This document shows, piece after piece, positions 1-8,318 of a stretch of 64,000 bases of DNA. The DNA is from Saccharomonospora cyanea NA-134. GTDB lineage: Bacteria; Actinomycetota; Actinomycetes; Mycobacteriales; Pseudonocardiaceae. The DNA lies in assembly GCF_000244975.1 (NCBI RefSeq), contig NZ_CM001440.1:3146325-3210324 (forward strand), read 5' to 3'. The notes below the pieces were generated by a model. It had not been told where the DNA came from. It did not search any database and worked only from the letters and a program-made list of their open reading frames with translations. Made by a program: the position numbers and the translations under genes. Numbering within the stretch: the stretch's first letter is position 1; each line of letters begins with the position of its first letter.

Positions 1-628
1 ACTGCTCATGACCGACATCAGGGCGGACTTCCTGCGGTCGCGGACGGTCGACATCACCGACGGCACGGCGGATCGGGCCGCCACCGCGATCGCCGAGGTC
101 TACTCCGAGCTGGCCGACGCCGCGCGCGAGTGGCTCGACGCGGAGAACGTGCCCGAGGACCGCAGGCGCCTGGAACGCTCGGTGGAGATGCGCTACTCCG
201 GGCAGAACTACGAGATCCCGGTCGAGGTCCCGGACGCCGACCTCACGGTCGACACCGTCGTACAGGTGAGGAAACGGTTCGCTGCCGAGCACGAGCGGCT
301 GTACGGCTACGCGGCGCACGAGGACGCCGTGCAGGCGATCACCTTCCGGATGCGCGCGATCGGCGAGGTGGCCAGGGCCGAGCTCGTGCGTTCGCCACGG
401 GGCGAGCCCGACGCCGGCGCGGCCGTCGCCACGACGCGCGAGGTCTACCTGCCCGAGTGCGGCGGCTTCACGGACTGCCCGGTGTACGACAGGGCACTGC
501 TGCGCCCCGGTCACCGCATCGAGGGCCCGGCCGTGGTCGAGCAGGTCGACGCCACGACCCTGCTGCTCCCGGGAGACGTGGCGACAGTGGACGAACTTCG
601 CAACCTCGTGGTGGAGGTGGACCAGTGA
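1..628 (+). CDS. Hydantoinase/oxoprolinase subunit A, C-terminal part (truncated by window edge)
   Basis: The frame is open from the first bases, so this is the tail of a gene that begins outside the window. About 206 residues are visible. The end carries the pattern EGPAVVEQVDATTLLLPGD followed by a TVDELRNL-type strand, typical of the C-terminus of HyuA/N-methylhydantoinase A proteins, which are ATP-dependent ring-opening amidohydrolases. Partner HyuB follows with a 4-bp GTGA overlap, as is usual for the two-subunit enzyme. The ATP-binding N-terminal half lies outside, so substrate class (hydantoin, 5-oxoproline, acetophenone carboxylase-like) cannot be judged. Confidence 0.85.
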   Translation, partial: LLMTDIRADFLRSRTVDITDGTADRAATAIAEVYSELADAAREWLDAENVPEDRRRLERSVEMRYSGQNYEIPVEVPDADLTVDTVVQVRKRFAAEHERLYGYAAHEDAVQAITFRMRAIGEVARAELVRSPRGEPDAGAAVATTREVYLPECGGFTDCPVYDRALLRPGHRIEGPAVVEQVDATTLLLPGDVATVDELRNLVVEVDQ

Positions 629-2331
629 CTGTGCCTAATGGACGATCTGGGGTCGACGTGCACGACCCCGTGCTGATCGAGGTGCTCTCGTCGGCGCTGT
701 CGTCGATCGTCGAGGAGATGGGTGAGACGCTCGTACGGGCGTCCTACTCGACGAACATCAAGGAACGGCGGGACTGCACGGCGTCGGTCTTCGACTCCCG
801 TGGCCGCATGCTCGCCCAGGACGAGGGCGGCTCACCGCTGCACCTGGGCTCGCTGATGGGCATCGTGGACGAGATCACCCGCCGTTACCCGGTCGACGAG
901 ATCGCCGAAGGCGACATGTTCATCGGCAACGACCCGTTCACCGGCGGCGGTTCCCACCTCCCGGACATCGTCCTGGCCTCACCGGTGTTCGTGGACGGCG
1001 ACCTCGTCGCGTGGGTCGCCAACCTCGCACACCACGCCGACTTCGGCGACCGCGGGCACGCCCACATCTACCAGGAGGGCCTGCGCATCCCGCCCGTGCG
1101 GCTCCTGCGCTGCGGAGAACTGCAGACCGACCTGTTCGATCTCATCCTCCTCAACTGCCAGGTGCCGCACGAGCGGAAGGCCGACCTCAGGGCCCAGATC
1201 GCGGCGAACCGGCTCGCGGAGTCCCGCGTCACCGAACTCGCCGAGCGGTACGGTACGACGACTCTGCTACGGGCGGGCGAGGCGCTGCTCGACTACACCG
1301 AGCGCCGGACCCGCGCCGCGCTCCGGCAGGTGCCCGACGGTGTCTACGAGTTCACCGATCTCTTCGACTGCCCGGAACTGGACGACGAGCTGGAACTCGC
1401 CGTGCGGATCACCGTGCGCGGCGACGAGATCGACGTCGCCTTCTCCGCTCCCCGGCAGGTACGGGCGAGCGTGAACGTCGTGTGGACGGCGTTGTACGCG
1501 GCCGTGTACTACTCGCTGAAGACGCTCATCGACCCGGACATCGTGCCCAACGCCGGCCTGCACCGGCCCGTCTCGATCTCCGCGCCGGAGGGCTCGGTGC
1601 TCAACTGCGTCGAGCCCGCAGCGGTCAACGGTCGTAGCGAGACCTGCCAACGGGTGGTCGATCTCATCCACGGGGCCATGGCGAGTGCCGTGCCGGACAC
1701 CGTGACGGCGGCGTCCAACGGCGCCAACACCGGGGTGCACTTCTCCGGGGTGCGCTCGGCGACGGGGCGCTACTTCGTCTACCTCGAGACCATCGGCGGC
1801 GGCTGCGGTGCCCGCCTCACCAAGGACGGCATGGACGGCGTGCAGGTCCACATGACCAACACCAGCAACCTGCCGGTGGAGGCGCTGGAGACCGAGTACC
1901 CCCTGACCGTGGAGGAGTACGCACTCGTGGACGACTCCGGCGGCCCCGGCCGTACGCGGGGCGGAATGGGCATCCGACGCACGGTCCGGGTGGAGGAGCG
2001 GGACGTGCACTTCTGGCTCGACACCTCCCGCCAGAAGTCCGCGCCGTGGGGACTCTCCGACGGCCTGCCGGGCGCCCGGGCGCGGGTGGAGCTGTCGGAC
2101 GGCGCCCGGCCGATCTCCCACGGCTACACGTTGCTCCAACCCGGTGACCGGGTCTCGATCGTCACGGCGGGCGCGGGCGGCTACGGCCCGCCGGCGGAGC
2201 GGGATCCCGAGCAGGTACGGCGAGATCTCGCCGAGGGACGGATCTCCGCCGAGACGGCCCACGAGGTCTACGGCCTCACCTCGGCGATCGCGGCACCCGA
2301 CACCCCACCCACCGACGGGAGGCACCCATGA
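625..2331 (+). CDS. Hydantoinase/oxoprolinase subunit B
   Basis: A 568-residue protein of normal HyuB length. It opens with DPVLIEVLSSALSSIVEEMG and the RASYSTNIKERRDCTASVFD block, and ends with a GGxGxRRTVRVEE-type glycine-rich segment, all family hallmarks. HyuB is the partner of HyuA in ATP-dependent cleavage of cyclic amides. I place the start at GTG 625, which overlaps the HyuA stop; a second GTG at 631 is possible. The stop overlaps the start of the MFS gene (ATGA), so HyuA, HyuB and the permease are probably translationally coupled. Substrate is unknown; the neighbours suggest a small heterocyclic or amino-acid-derived compound. Confidence 0.9.
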   Translation: MTVPNGRSGVDVHDPVLIEVLSSALSSIVEEMGETLVRASYSTNIKERRDCTASVFDSRGRMLAQDEGGSPLHLGSLMGIVDEITRRYPVDEIAEGDMFIGNDPFTGGGSHLPDIVLASPVFVDGDLVAWVANLAHHADFGDRGHAHIYQEGLRIPPVRLLRCGELQTDLFDLILLNCQVPHERKADLRAQIAANRLAESRVTELAERYGTTTLLRAGEALLDYTERRTRAALRQVPDGVYEFTDLFDCPELDDELELAVRITVRGDEIDVAFSAPRQVRASVNVVWTALYAAVYYSLKTLIDPDIVPNAGLHRPVSISAPEGSVLNCVEPAAVNGRSETCQRVVDLIHGAMASAVPDTVTAASNGANTGVHFSGVRSATGRYFVYLETIGGGCGARLTKDGMDGVQVHMTNTSNLPVEALETEYPLTVEEYALVDDSGGPGRTRGGMGIRRTVRVEERDVHFWLDTSRQKSAPWGLSDGLPGARARVELSDGARPISHGYTLLQPGDRVSIVTAGAGGYGPPAERDPEQVRRDLAEGRISAETAHEVYGLTSAIAAPDTPPTDGRHP

Positions 2332-3599
2332 CCACCCACTCCCCGCGCCCGTCCCCGCCCGTCGCCCCCGAGGACCGCAAGATCCGCGAGCGGTCCCGGT
2401 ACCGGAGGTTGTTCGCGGCCTGCGGGGTCGGCTGGGCCCTCGACGGGTTCGACTACACGATGTTCTCCCTCGCCATGGGCGCGATCCTGGTTTCGCTGAA
2501 CCTCGACGTCGCCGACGGCGGCCGGATCGTCACCATCAGCCTGATGGCGTCGGCTCTCGGCGGCATCATCGGCGGGGTCCTCGCTGACCGGTACGACCGC
2601 GTCAAGCTCCTGACCTGGGTGATGATCGGGTTCTCCGTCTTCACGGGACTCACCGCGCTCGCCCAGAACTACGAGCAGTTGCTCCTGTTCCGTTCCCTCG
2701 AAGGCTTCTTCTTCGGATCGGAGTGGGCCATAGGCGCGTCCATGATGGCGGAAGCCGCCCGGCCGGAGCGGCGGGGCCGCACGATGTCCATGCTGCAGAG
2801 CCTCTACCACGTCGGCTACGCGGGTTCGGTGCTCTGTTACTTCGCGCTCTTCAGCCTTCTCGACCCCGACGTGGCGTGGCGGGTGCTCTTCGTCGTGGGT
2901 ACGGTGCCCGCGGCGGTCGCGATCGTGATCCGGTTGAAGGTGGAGGACCCGCCCCGGCCCGCCACCGACACCACGGAGGGCTTCGACCGCGCCAAACTGC
3001 TGGAACTCTTCCGGGGCCGCATCGCGCGGCGGACGGTGCCGCTGCTGGTGCTGCAGTGCGCCGGCCAGATGTACTACTACGCGGTGGTCAGCTTCTTCCC
3101 GCTCTACCTCTCCGAGGAGCGGGGGTTGGACATCGGCGACACCAGCCTCTACCTCTGGCTGACCGTCCTCGGGTCGTTCGCGGGAGCGTTCGTCTCCGGT
3201 TTCGTCGCCGACCGCATCGGCCGCAGGCCCACCTTCCAGCTCTACTACGTCGGCGTGATCGTCATGTCGCTGGTGGTGGTCCTCGTGCCGGTCCACAGCC
3301 TGGCGCTGAACTACCTGGTCATGCTCGCGGTCGGCATCGTGTTCGCGGGAACCGGGGGCCTGCTCGGGTCCTTCTTCTCCGAGCTGTATCCCACCCCGAT
3401 CCGCGCCACGGGAATGAGCTTCGTCTACAACACCTCGCGCGCCGTCGGCGCTCTCGGTCCGCTCGTGGTCGGGGAGACCGCGGCCGCGATCGGCATCGGC
3501 AACGCGATGATCACGGTTGCCGTGTCGGCGGCCGTCGTGGCCAACGTCGCACTGTGGTGCCTTCCCGAGACCCGAGGCAAGGACCTGGCGGACATTTGA
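2328..3599 (+). CDS. MFS transporter, metabolite:H+ symporter type
   Basis: A 423-residue membrane protein with about twelve hydrophobic segments. Segment one holds GWALDGFDYTMF, with the acidic residue typical of aromatic-acid/metabolite:H+ symporters. Motif A appears as ADRYDRVKLL between helices 2 and 3 and again as ADRIGRRPTF in the second half, and the C-terminus has PETRGKDL. Its start overlaps the HyuB stop by 4 bp, so it very likely imports the substrate of the hydantoinase-type enzyme. Direction and substrate are inferred, not shown by sequence. Confidence 0.88.
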   Translation: MTTHSPRPSPPVAPEDRKIRERSRYRRLFAACGVGWALDGFDYTMFSLAMGAILVSLNLDVADGGRIVTISLMASALGGIIGGVLADRYDRVKLLTWVMIGFSVFTGLTALAQNYEQLLLFRSLEGFFFGSEWAIGASMMAEAARPERRGRTMSMLQSLYHVGYAGSVLCYFALFSLLDPDVAWRVLFVVGTVPAAVAIVIRLKVEDPPRPATDTTEGFDRAKLLELFRGRIARRTVPLLVLQCAGQMYYYAVVSFFPLYLSEERGLDIGDTSLYLWLTVLGSFAGAFVSGFVADRIGRRPTFQLYYVGVIVMSLVVVLVPVHSLALNYLVMLAVGIVFAGTGGLLGSFFSELYPTPIRATGMSFVYNTSRAVGALGPLVVGETAAAIGIGNAMITVAVSAAVVANVALWCLPETRGKDLADI

Positions 3600-3634
3600 G
3601 TGAGGACCACGTCCACAGCAGAAAGGTGACAGTC

Positions 3635-4684
3635 ATGGCCTCTCCCAGGCCGATCCGCACGGCGGTACTCGGATTCGGGGTGTCCGGCCGGGTGTTCCAC
3701 GCTCCCTTCCTCGCGTGCGATCCGGCGTACTCGCTCGACGTCGTCGTGACGGGTGACGCGAACCGCGCCGCCCAGGCGCGTGCCACCCACCCCGGTGTGG
3801 CCGTCGTGGGCAGCGCCGACGACGTGTTCGAGCGGGCCGGTGAACTCGACCTGGTGGTCATCGGCACACCGCCGGGAACGCACGCCGACCTCGCGACCCG
3901 AGCGCTCGACGCCGGGTTGCACGTCGTGGTGGACAAACCGTTCACTCCCACCAGCGCGGAGGGCGCGGCCCTCGTCGAGCACGCCCGGAGTGTCGGGCGG
4001 CTGCTGACGGTGTTCCAGAACCGGCGGTGGGACACCGACTTCCTGACGCTGCGCGCGCTCGTCGGACGTGGCGAACTGGGGCGGGTGCACACCTTCGAGT
4101 CCCGGTTCGAGTCGTGGAAACCGGGCGGACCGCGGAGCTGGAAGGCTGACACCCCCGTCTCCGAGGGCGGCGGCATCCTGTTCGACCTCGGCACCCACCT
4201 GATCGACCAGGCGATCCGGTTGTTCGGTCCGGTCGAGAGCGTGTGGGCGGACGTCACCCGGCGTACGCCCGGCTCGGTCGGTGCCGCCGACGACGACACC
4301 CTCGTGGTGCTGCGGCACCGCGACGGAACCCGGTCGCAGCTGTCCATGTCGTCGATGGCCGCGCGGCCGGGTCCCCGCTTCCACGTCCTGGGTTCGGAAG
4401 GGGCCTACACCAAGTGGGGGCTCGACCCTCAGGAGGCCGCCCTGCGAGAGGGCGTGCTGCCCACCGACGACGGCTACGCGCGGGAACCCGAGGAGAACTG
4501 GGGGGTGCTCGGTGCGGGCGGCGACGTCCGCCGGGTGGAGCCCGAGCGGGGCTCCTACGCCGAGTTCTACCGACTGCTCGCCCTCGCGCTGGCAGGCGAG
4601 GGTGACGTTCCCGTGGACCCCCACGACGCCGTGGAGGTTCTCACGATCATCGAAGAAGCCCACCGGGTGTCCGGCACCCGGTGA
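3635..4684 (+). CDS. Gfo/Idh/MocA family oxidoreductase
   Basis: A 349-residue NAD(P)-dependent dehydrogenase. The N-terminal Rossmann fold reads VLGFGVSGRVFHAPFL, and the GTPPGTHADLATRALDAGLH stretch leads into DKPF, the family's EKP-type motif (Asp here). The second domain contains GGGILFDLGTHLIDQ, where the conserved His is expected near the substrate. The ATG at 3635 is preceded by AGAAAGG; an in-frame GTG at 3626 sits too close to that site. The gene ends in a GTGA overlap with the next flavoenzyme, placing it in the same operon. The reaction is probably oxidation of a hydroxy or sugar-like compound; substrate unknown. Confidence 0.88.
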   Translation: MASPRPIRTAVLGFGVSGRVFHAPFLACDPAYSLDVVVTGDANRAAQARATHPGVAVVGSADDVFERAGELDLVVIGTPPGTHADLATRALDAGLHVVVDKPFTPTSAEGAALVEHARSVGRLLTVFQNRRWDTDFLTLRALVGRGELGRVHTFESRFESWKPGGPRSWKADTPVSEGGGILFDLGTHLIDQAIRLFGPVESVWADVTRRTPGSVGAADDDTLVVLRHRDGTRSQLSMSSMAARPGPRFHVLGSEGAYTKWGLDPQEAALREGVLPTDDGYAREPEENWGVLGAGGDVRRVEPERGSYAEFYRLLALALAGEGDVPVDPHDAVEVLTIIEEAHRVSGTR

Positions 4685-5838
4685 GCGCGGCGAGGAAAGA
4701 GAAGGTGGAGAACGTGTCCACAGCCAGCAAGGCCGTCCAGCGCGTCGTCGTGGTGGGTGGCGGCGTCATCGGTGTGTCGGTCGCCGCGCACCTGCAACGC
4801 GACGGTGCTTCCGTCGTGCTGGTGACCGAGTCCGAGCTGGCCAGCGGAGCCTCGGGCCGGTCGCTGTCCTGGTTGAACTCGGCCGGCTCCCGCTCGGCCC
4901 CCTACCACGCGTTGCGGATGGCGGGCATCGATCGTTACCGCACGCTCGCCGCGTCCGGTGCCGGTGCGGACTGGCTGCGCTTCGACGGGGGGCTGTTCTG
5001 GGCGGACGACGACGGCGCCGAACGACGTCACCGGCACGAGGTCGCCCACGGGTACGACTCACGGTTGCTGGCGCCCGCGGACGTTCCGGGCGCCGCCGGA
5101 CGGGTGCGGGCGGACGCCGTGCGTGGGCCCGCGGTGTTCAACCCGGGCGAGGGCTGGGTGTCCCTGCCGCACCTCATCGACCACCTGGTGCAGCGGTTCA
5201 CGGACGACGGCGGCACGGTCGTGACCGGTGCGGGGCGGGCGTCGGTGGTCGTGGACGGTGGTGTCGCCGTCGGCGTCACCACGGAACGGGGACGGCAGGT
5301 CGGCGGTGACGCCGTGGTGATCGCCTGCGGCGCGGCCACTCCGGCCGTGGTCGCCGAGCTGGGCGTCACCCTTCCCGACGCGTCACCCCTGTCGATGCTG
5401 GTGACCACCGAGCCCATCGACGCGGCCGTCACCGCCGTGCTCAACACTCCGAGGGTGGCTCTGCGTCCGAACCCGGGCGGCACCTACGTGCTCGACCACA
5501 GCTGGTACGAGTCTCGGATCGCCGAGGATCCCGACGGGACGTGTCGGGTCGACGAGGCCATCGTCGCGGAGCTGGTTGACGAGGCGTCGGCCGTGCTGGA
5601 CGGTCCGCCGCTGAAGGCGGCGTCGTGGAAGTTGGGCCGCAAACCGATCCCCGGCGACGGTGAGCCCGTGTTCGGGGAACTCGCGACAGTGCCGGGATGT
5701 TTCGTCGCGTTCACCCACTCCGGCGCGACGCTGGGGCTCGTGGCGGGCGAGCTGGTGTCCTTCGAGGTCCTCAGCGGGCAGCGGCATCCCATGCTGGAGC
5801 CGTTCCGCCCGGAGCGCTTCGAGCACCGCCCGCGCTGA
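4681..5838 (+). CDS. FAD-dependent oxidoreductase, D-amino-acid oxidase (DAO) family
   Basis: A 385-residue flavoprotein. The dinucleotide fold VVVGGGVIGVSVAAHLQRDG is at about residues 22-41, followed by SGRSLSWLNSAG near the FAD. The C-terminus has a GxxxxFTHSGATLGLVAGEL segment, the closing FAD-binding part of DAO-fold enzymes. GTG 4681 overlaps the previous stop, although an internal start near residue 12 (GTG, NVSTAS) would also fit the family. It is the last gene of the operon that begins with hyuA, and probably oxidises an amine or N-methyl amino acid derived from the hydantoinase product. That link is inference. Confidence 0.85.
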   Translation: MSAARKEKVENVSTASKAVQRVVVVGGGVIGVSVAAHLQRDGASVVLVTESELASGASGRSLSWLNSAGSRSAPYHALRMAGIDRYRTLAASGAGADWLRFDGGLFWADDDGAERRHRHEVAHGYDSRLLAPADVPGAAGRVRADAVRGPAVFNPGEGWVSLPHLIDHLVQRFTDDGGTVVTGAGRASVVVDGGVAVGVTTERGRQVGGDAVVIACGAATPAVVAELGVTLPDASPLSMLVTTEPIDAAVTAVLNTPRVALRPNPGGTYVLDHSWYESRIAEDPDGTCRVDEAIVAELVDEASAVLDGPPLKAASWKLGRKPIPGDGEPVFGELATVPGCFVAFTHSGATLGLVAGELVSFEVLSGQRHPMLEPFRPERFEHRPR

Positions 5839-5844
5839 CGCGAG

Positions 5845-5924
5845 AACCGCGGACACGCGTGCACAACCTGCGGACACGGCACATCCGTCTCGTGTCCGCA
5901 GGCCACGTACGCGTGTCCGCGGTT
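5845..5924. repeat. Large hairpin built from inverted copies of a 21-bp repeat
   Basis: Two 34-nt arms (5845-5878 and 5891-5924) pair over their first 16 nt and last 12 nt, with a 6-nt mismatched bulge and a 12-nt loop. The arms contain the TGCGGACAC core seen at three other intergenic sites in this window. A further degenerate half-copy follows at about 5927-5943. It lies between the DAO gene and the iron-binding lipoprotein, both on the plus strand, and could end transcription of the upstream operon, but it has no T-tract. Confidence 0.8.
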
Positions 5925-5991
5925 CCGGTACGCAGGAGGACACGCCGCTGTGACGGTGGTGACGTCGCCCGGCTCCCACTTGACGCGGAAG

Positions 5992-6010
5992 TTCGGTTAG
6001 GCAAACCTAA
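5992..6010. promoter_or_regulatory. IdeR/DmdR-type iron box
   Basis: TTCGGTTAGGCAAACCTAA matches 17 of 19 positions of the known DtxR/IdeR consensus TTAGGTTAGGCTAACCTAA. It ends 4 bp before the start codon of the siderophore-binding lipoprotein, so an iron-loaded repressor would cover the promoter or start region. There is no Shine-Dalgarno sequence between box and ATG, which suggests a leaderless transcript. Confidence 0.88.
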
Positions 6011-6014
6011 CAAC

Positions 6015-7046
6015 ATGCCGGTAACGCATCGTGGACGTCACCTCGCAGGTGCCCTCCTCGCCACCCTCCTCCTGGCGCTGACAGCCTGCTCCGGCGGCAC
6101 GGACTCCGCCGGGGACGTGGGACCACCGGCGGTGCAGCCGGAGCCGGGGAGCCTGCCCGTCACCATCGAGCACCGTTACGGCTCCACGACCGTCACCGAC
6201 CCACCACGCCGTGTCGTCAGCGTCGGCTACACGGATCACGACGCGCTGCTGGCCCTCGGCGTGAAGCCGGTCGCGACCACCCGCTGGTTCGGCGACTACC
6301 CCGGTGCCGTCGGCCCATGGGCGCGCGACGCCCTCGGTGACGCGGAGAACCCGACGGTGCTCGACAACACGGGCGGCATCCAGTTCGAGAGGATCGCGGA
6401 GCTGCGACCCGACCTCATCGTCGGCCTGTACTCGGACCTCTCGCGCGCCGACTACGACGTGCTGTCCCAGATCGCCCCCACGATCGCGCCCCCGCCGGAC
6501 CGGCCCGACTTCGGCACGCCGTGGCGGGAGGTCACCACGACGGTCGGCAAGGCCGTGGGCAGGCCCGCCGAAGCACGACGGCTCGTGGACGGCGTGGATC
6601 AGGAGCTGGCACGGGCCCGCGACGCGCATCCCGAGTTCGAGGACGCCACGGCGGTCGTGGCGGCGTTGTCGGAGGGGTACTTCCTCTACGGCGCCGACGA
6701 CCCGCGCACGCGCCTTCTGACCGACCTCGGCTTCGAGCTTCCGTCCGATCTGGACACTCTCGTGGGCGAGCGGTTCGGAGCCAGTGTCGGCAGCGAGAAC
6801 GCCGAGGTGCTCGACAACGACGTCGTCGTGTGGCTCACGGACGACGGGGGCGCGGAGCTGCGTCGCGATCCCCTCTACGGCACCCTGCGGGTCGCGAAGG
6901 AGAAGCGGGAGGTGCTCGTCGACAACAACGACGACTTCGGCAACGCCTTCTCGCAGGTGTCCGTGCTCAGCCTGCCGTACGTGCTCGACCGGCTCGTGCC
7001 GCGACTGGCCGCCGCCGTGGACGGCGATCCGTCGACCACCGGCTGA
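6015..7046 (+). CDS. Iron-siderophore ABC transporter substrate-binding lipoprotein
   Basis: A 343-residue secreted protein. The signal peptide ends in a lipobox, LTAC, with Cys25 as the predicted lipidation site. The mature part has the FepB/FecB-type fold markers: RRVVSVGYTDHDALLALGVKP, then ELRPDLIVG, then VVVWLTD in the second lobe. It should capture a ferric siderophore outside the membrane. The start is chosen at 6015 just downstream of the iron box. No permease or ATPase gene is adjacent; the next gene is an unrelated aldo/keto reductase, so the transporter core must be encoded elsewhere. Confidence 0.9.
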   Translation: MPVTHRGRHLAGALLATLLLALTACSGGTDSAGDVGPPAVQPEPGSLPVTIEHRYGSTTVTDPPRRVVSVGYTDHDALLALGVKPVATTRWFGDYPGAVGPWARDALGDAENPTVLDNTGGIQFERIAELRPDLIVGLYSDLSRADYDVLSQIAPTIAPPPDRPDFGTPWREVTTTVGKAVGRPAEARRLVDGVDQELARARDAHPEFEDATAVVAALSEGYFLYGADDPRTRLLTDLGFELPSDLDTLVGERFGASVGSENAEVLDNDVVVWLTDDGGAELRRDPLYGTLRVAKEKREVLVDNNDDFGNAFSQVSVLSLPYVLDRLVPRLAAAVDGDPSTTG

Positions 7047-7075
7047 CCACCGGCGGCGCGTGCGAGGATGCGGCC

Positions 7076-8101
7076 ATGACCTACCTTGCCGCCCCCACGC
7101 GTTACGACTCCATGCCCTACCGGCGCTCCGGCCGTTCGGGGTTGAAGCTGCCCGCGATCTCTCTCGGCCTGTGGCACAACTTCGGCGGCGACCGGCCGCT
7201 GGAGACCCAGCGCGCGATCCTGCGCCGTGCCTTCGATCTCGGGATCACCCACTTCGACCTCGCGAACAACTACGGACCGCCCTACGGCTCCGCCGAGGAG
7301 AACTTCGGCCGCGTACTCGCCACCGACTTCCGCCCCTACCGCGACGAGATGATCATCTCCACGAAGGCGGGCTACGACATGTGGCCGGGGCCCTACGGCG
7401 ACTGGGGCTCGCGCAAGTACCTCCTGGCGAGCCTGGACGCGAGCCTGAAGCGGCTGGGCGTGGACTACGTGGACATCTTCTACTCGCACCGGTTCGACCC
7501 CGACACCCCGCTCGAGGAGACCATGGGTGCGCTCGACACCGCCGTGCGGCAGGGCAAGGCGCTCTACGTCGGCATCTCCTCGTACTCCGCCCGGAAGACG
7601 GCCGAGGCCGCGGCGATCCTGAAGGAGCTGGGCACCCCGCTGCGCATCCACCAGCCGTCGTACTCGATGCTCAACCGCTGGATCGAGGGCGGTCTGCTGG
7701 ACGTGCTGGAGCAGGAGGGAGCCGGCTGCATCGGGTTCTCCCCGTTGGCACAGGGCCTGCTCACCGACCGCTACCTGCGAGGGGTGCCCGAGGGATCACG
7801 CGCGAGCCGGGACAGCTCGCTGCCGGGCGAGTTCCTTTCCGATGCCAACCTCGCGAAGGTGCGGGCACTGAACGAGATCGCGGCACGGCGCGGGCAGTCG
7901 CTGGCACAGCTCGCCATCGCGTGGACGTTGCGGGATCCGCGTATGACGTCGGTCGTGCTGGGCGCGAGCAGTGTCGAGCAGTTGGAGACCAACGTGGCCG
8001 CGCTCGGAGGACTCGAGTTCACGCGGGAGGAGCTCGCCGAGATCGACCGCTACGCCACCGAGTCGGACATCAACCTCTGGGCGGCCTCCAGCGCACACTG
8101 A
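7076..8101 (+). CDS. Aldo/keto reductase, YghZ/Gpr-like
   Basis: A 341-residue NADPH-dependent reductase. The catalytic tetrad can be read as Asp61, Tyr66, Lys97 and His138 (HFDLANNYGPPYGS, IISTKAGYD, IFYSHRFD). The N-terminal YRRSGRSGLKLPAISLGLWHNFG and the SSYSARKTAEAAAI segment resemble E. coli YghZ, an L-glyceraldehyde 3-phosphate reductase that detoxifies methylglyoxal-type aldehydes; the physiological substrate here is unknown. The gene starts 29 bp after the iron lipoprotein stop and may be read through from that promoter. A strong hairpin follows 40 bp downstream. Confidence 0.9.
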   Translation: MTYLAAPTRYDSMPYRRSGRSGLKLPAISLGLWHNFGGDRPLETQRAILRRAFDLGITHFDLANNYGPPYGSAEENFGRVLATDFRPYRDEMIISTKAGYDMWPGPYGDWGSRKYLLASLDASLKRLGVDYVDIFYSHRFDPDTPLEETMGALDTAVRQGKALYVGISSYSARKTAEAAAILKELGTPLRIHQPSYSMLNRWIEGGLLDVLEQEGAGCIGFSPLAQGLLTDRYLRGVPEGSRASRDSSLPGEFLSDANLAKVRALNEIAARRGQSLAQLAIAWTLRDPRMTSVVLGASSVEQLETNVAALGGLEFTREELAEIDRYATESDINLWAASSAH

Positions 8102-8141
8102 CCGGACCCGCCCACCGCCGCGGGCACACGTCCCAGTGGAA

Positions 8142-8175
8142 GCCGCCGCCTCCTTCTCCCCCAGGAGGCGGCGGC
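8142..8175 (+). terminator. Perfect 12-bp stem hairpin, probable terminator
   Basis: GCCGCCGCCTCC (8142-8153) pairs perfectly with GGAGGCGGCGGC (8164-8175) around a 10-nt pyrimidine-rich loop. It sits 40 bp after the aldo/keto reductase stop and before the P450 promoter. No U-tract follows, as is common for actinobacterial hairpin terminators. Confidence 0.7.
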
Positions 8176-8238
8176 GACCGCCGACGCGGTGAGGGGGCGG
8201 GGACGTCCGTGACGGGAGGTACCGATTCTCTCCACTGA

Positions 8239-8260
8239 TTAAGTCAACTGCTTGACTCAA
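8239..8260. promoter_or_regulatory. Imperfect palindrome upstream of the P450 operon, candidate TetR operator
   Basis: AGTCAA and TTGACT flank a CTGC spacer (8242-8257). Extended to 22 bp, the 10-nt outer arms agree at eight positions. It is the only AT-richer stretch in this gap and lies about 60 bp before the P450 start. The TetR-family gene embedded in the operon is the natural candidate binder. Assignment is by position and symmetry only. Confidence 0.5.
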
Positions 8261-8318
8261 GTCGGCGGTCACGGTTCACTGACGTTGTATCGAGGTCGCT
8301 ACGGAGAGGACTCGCACA

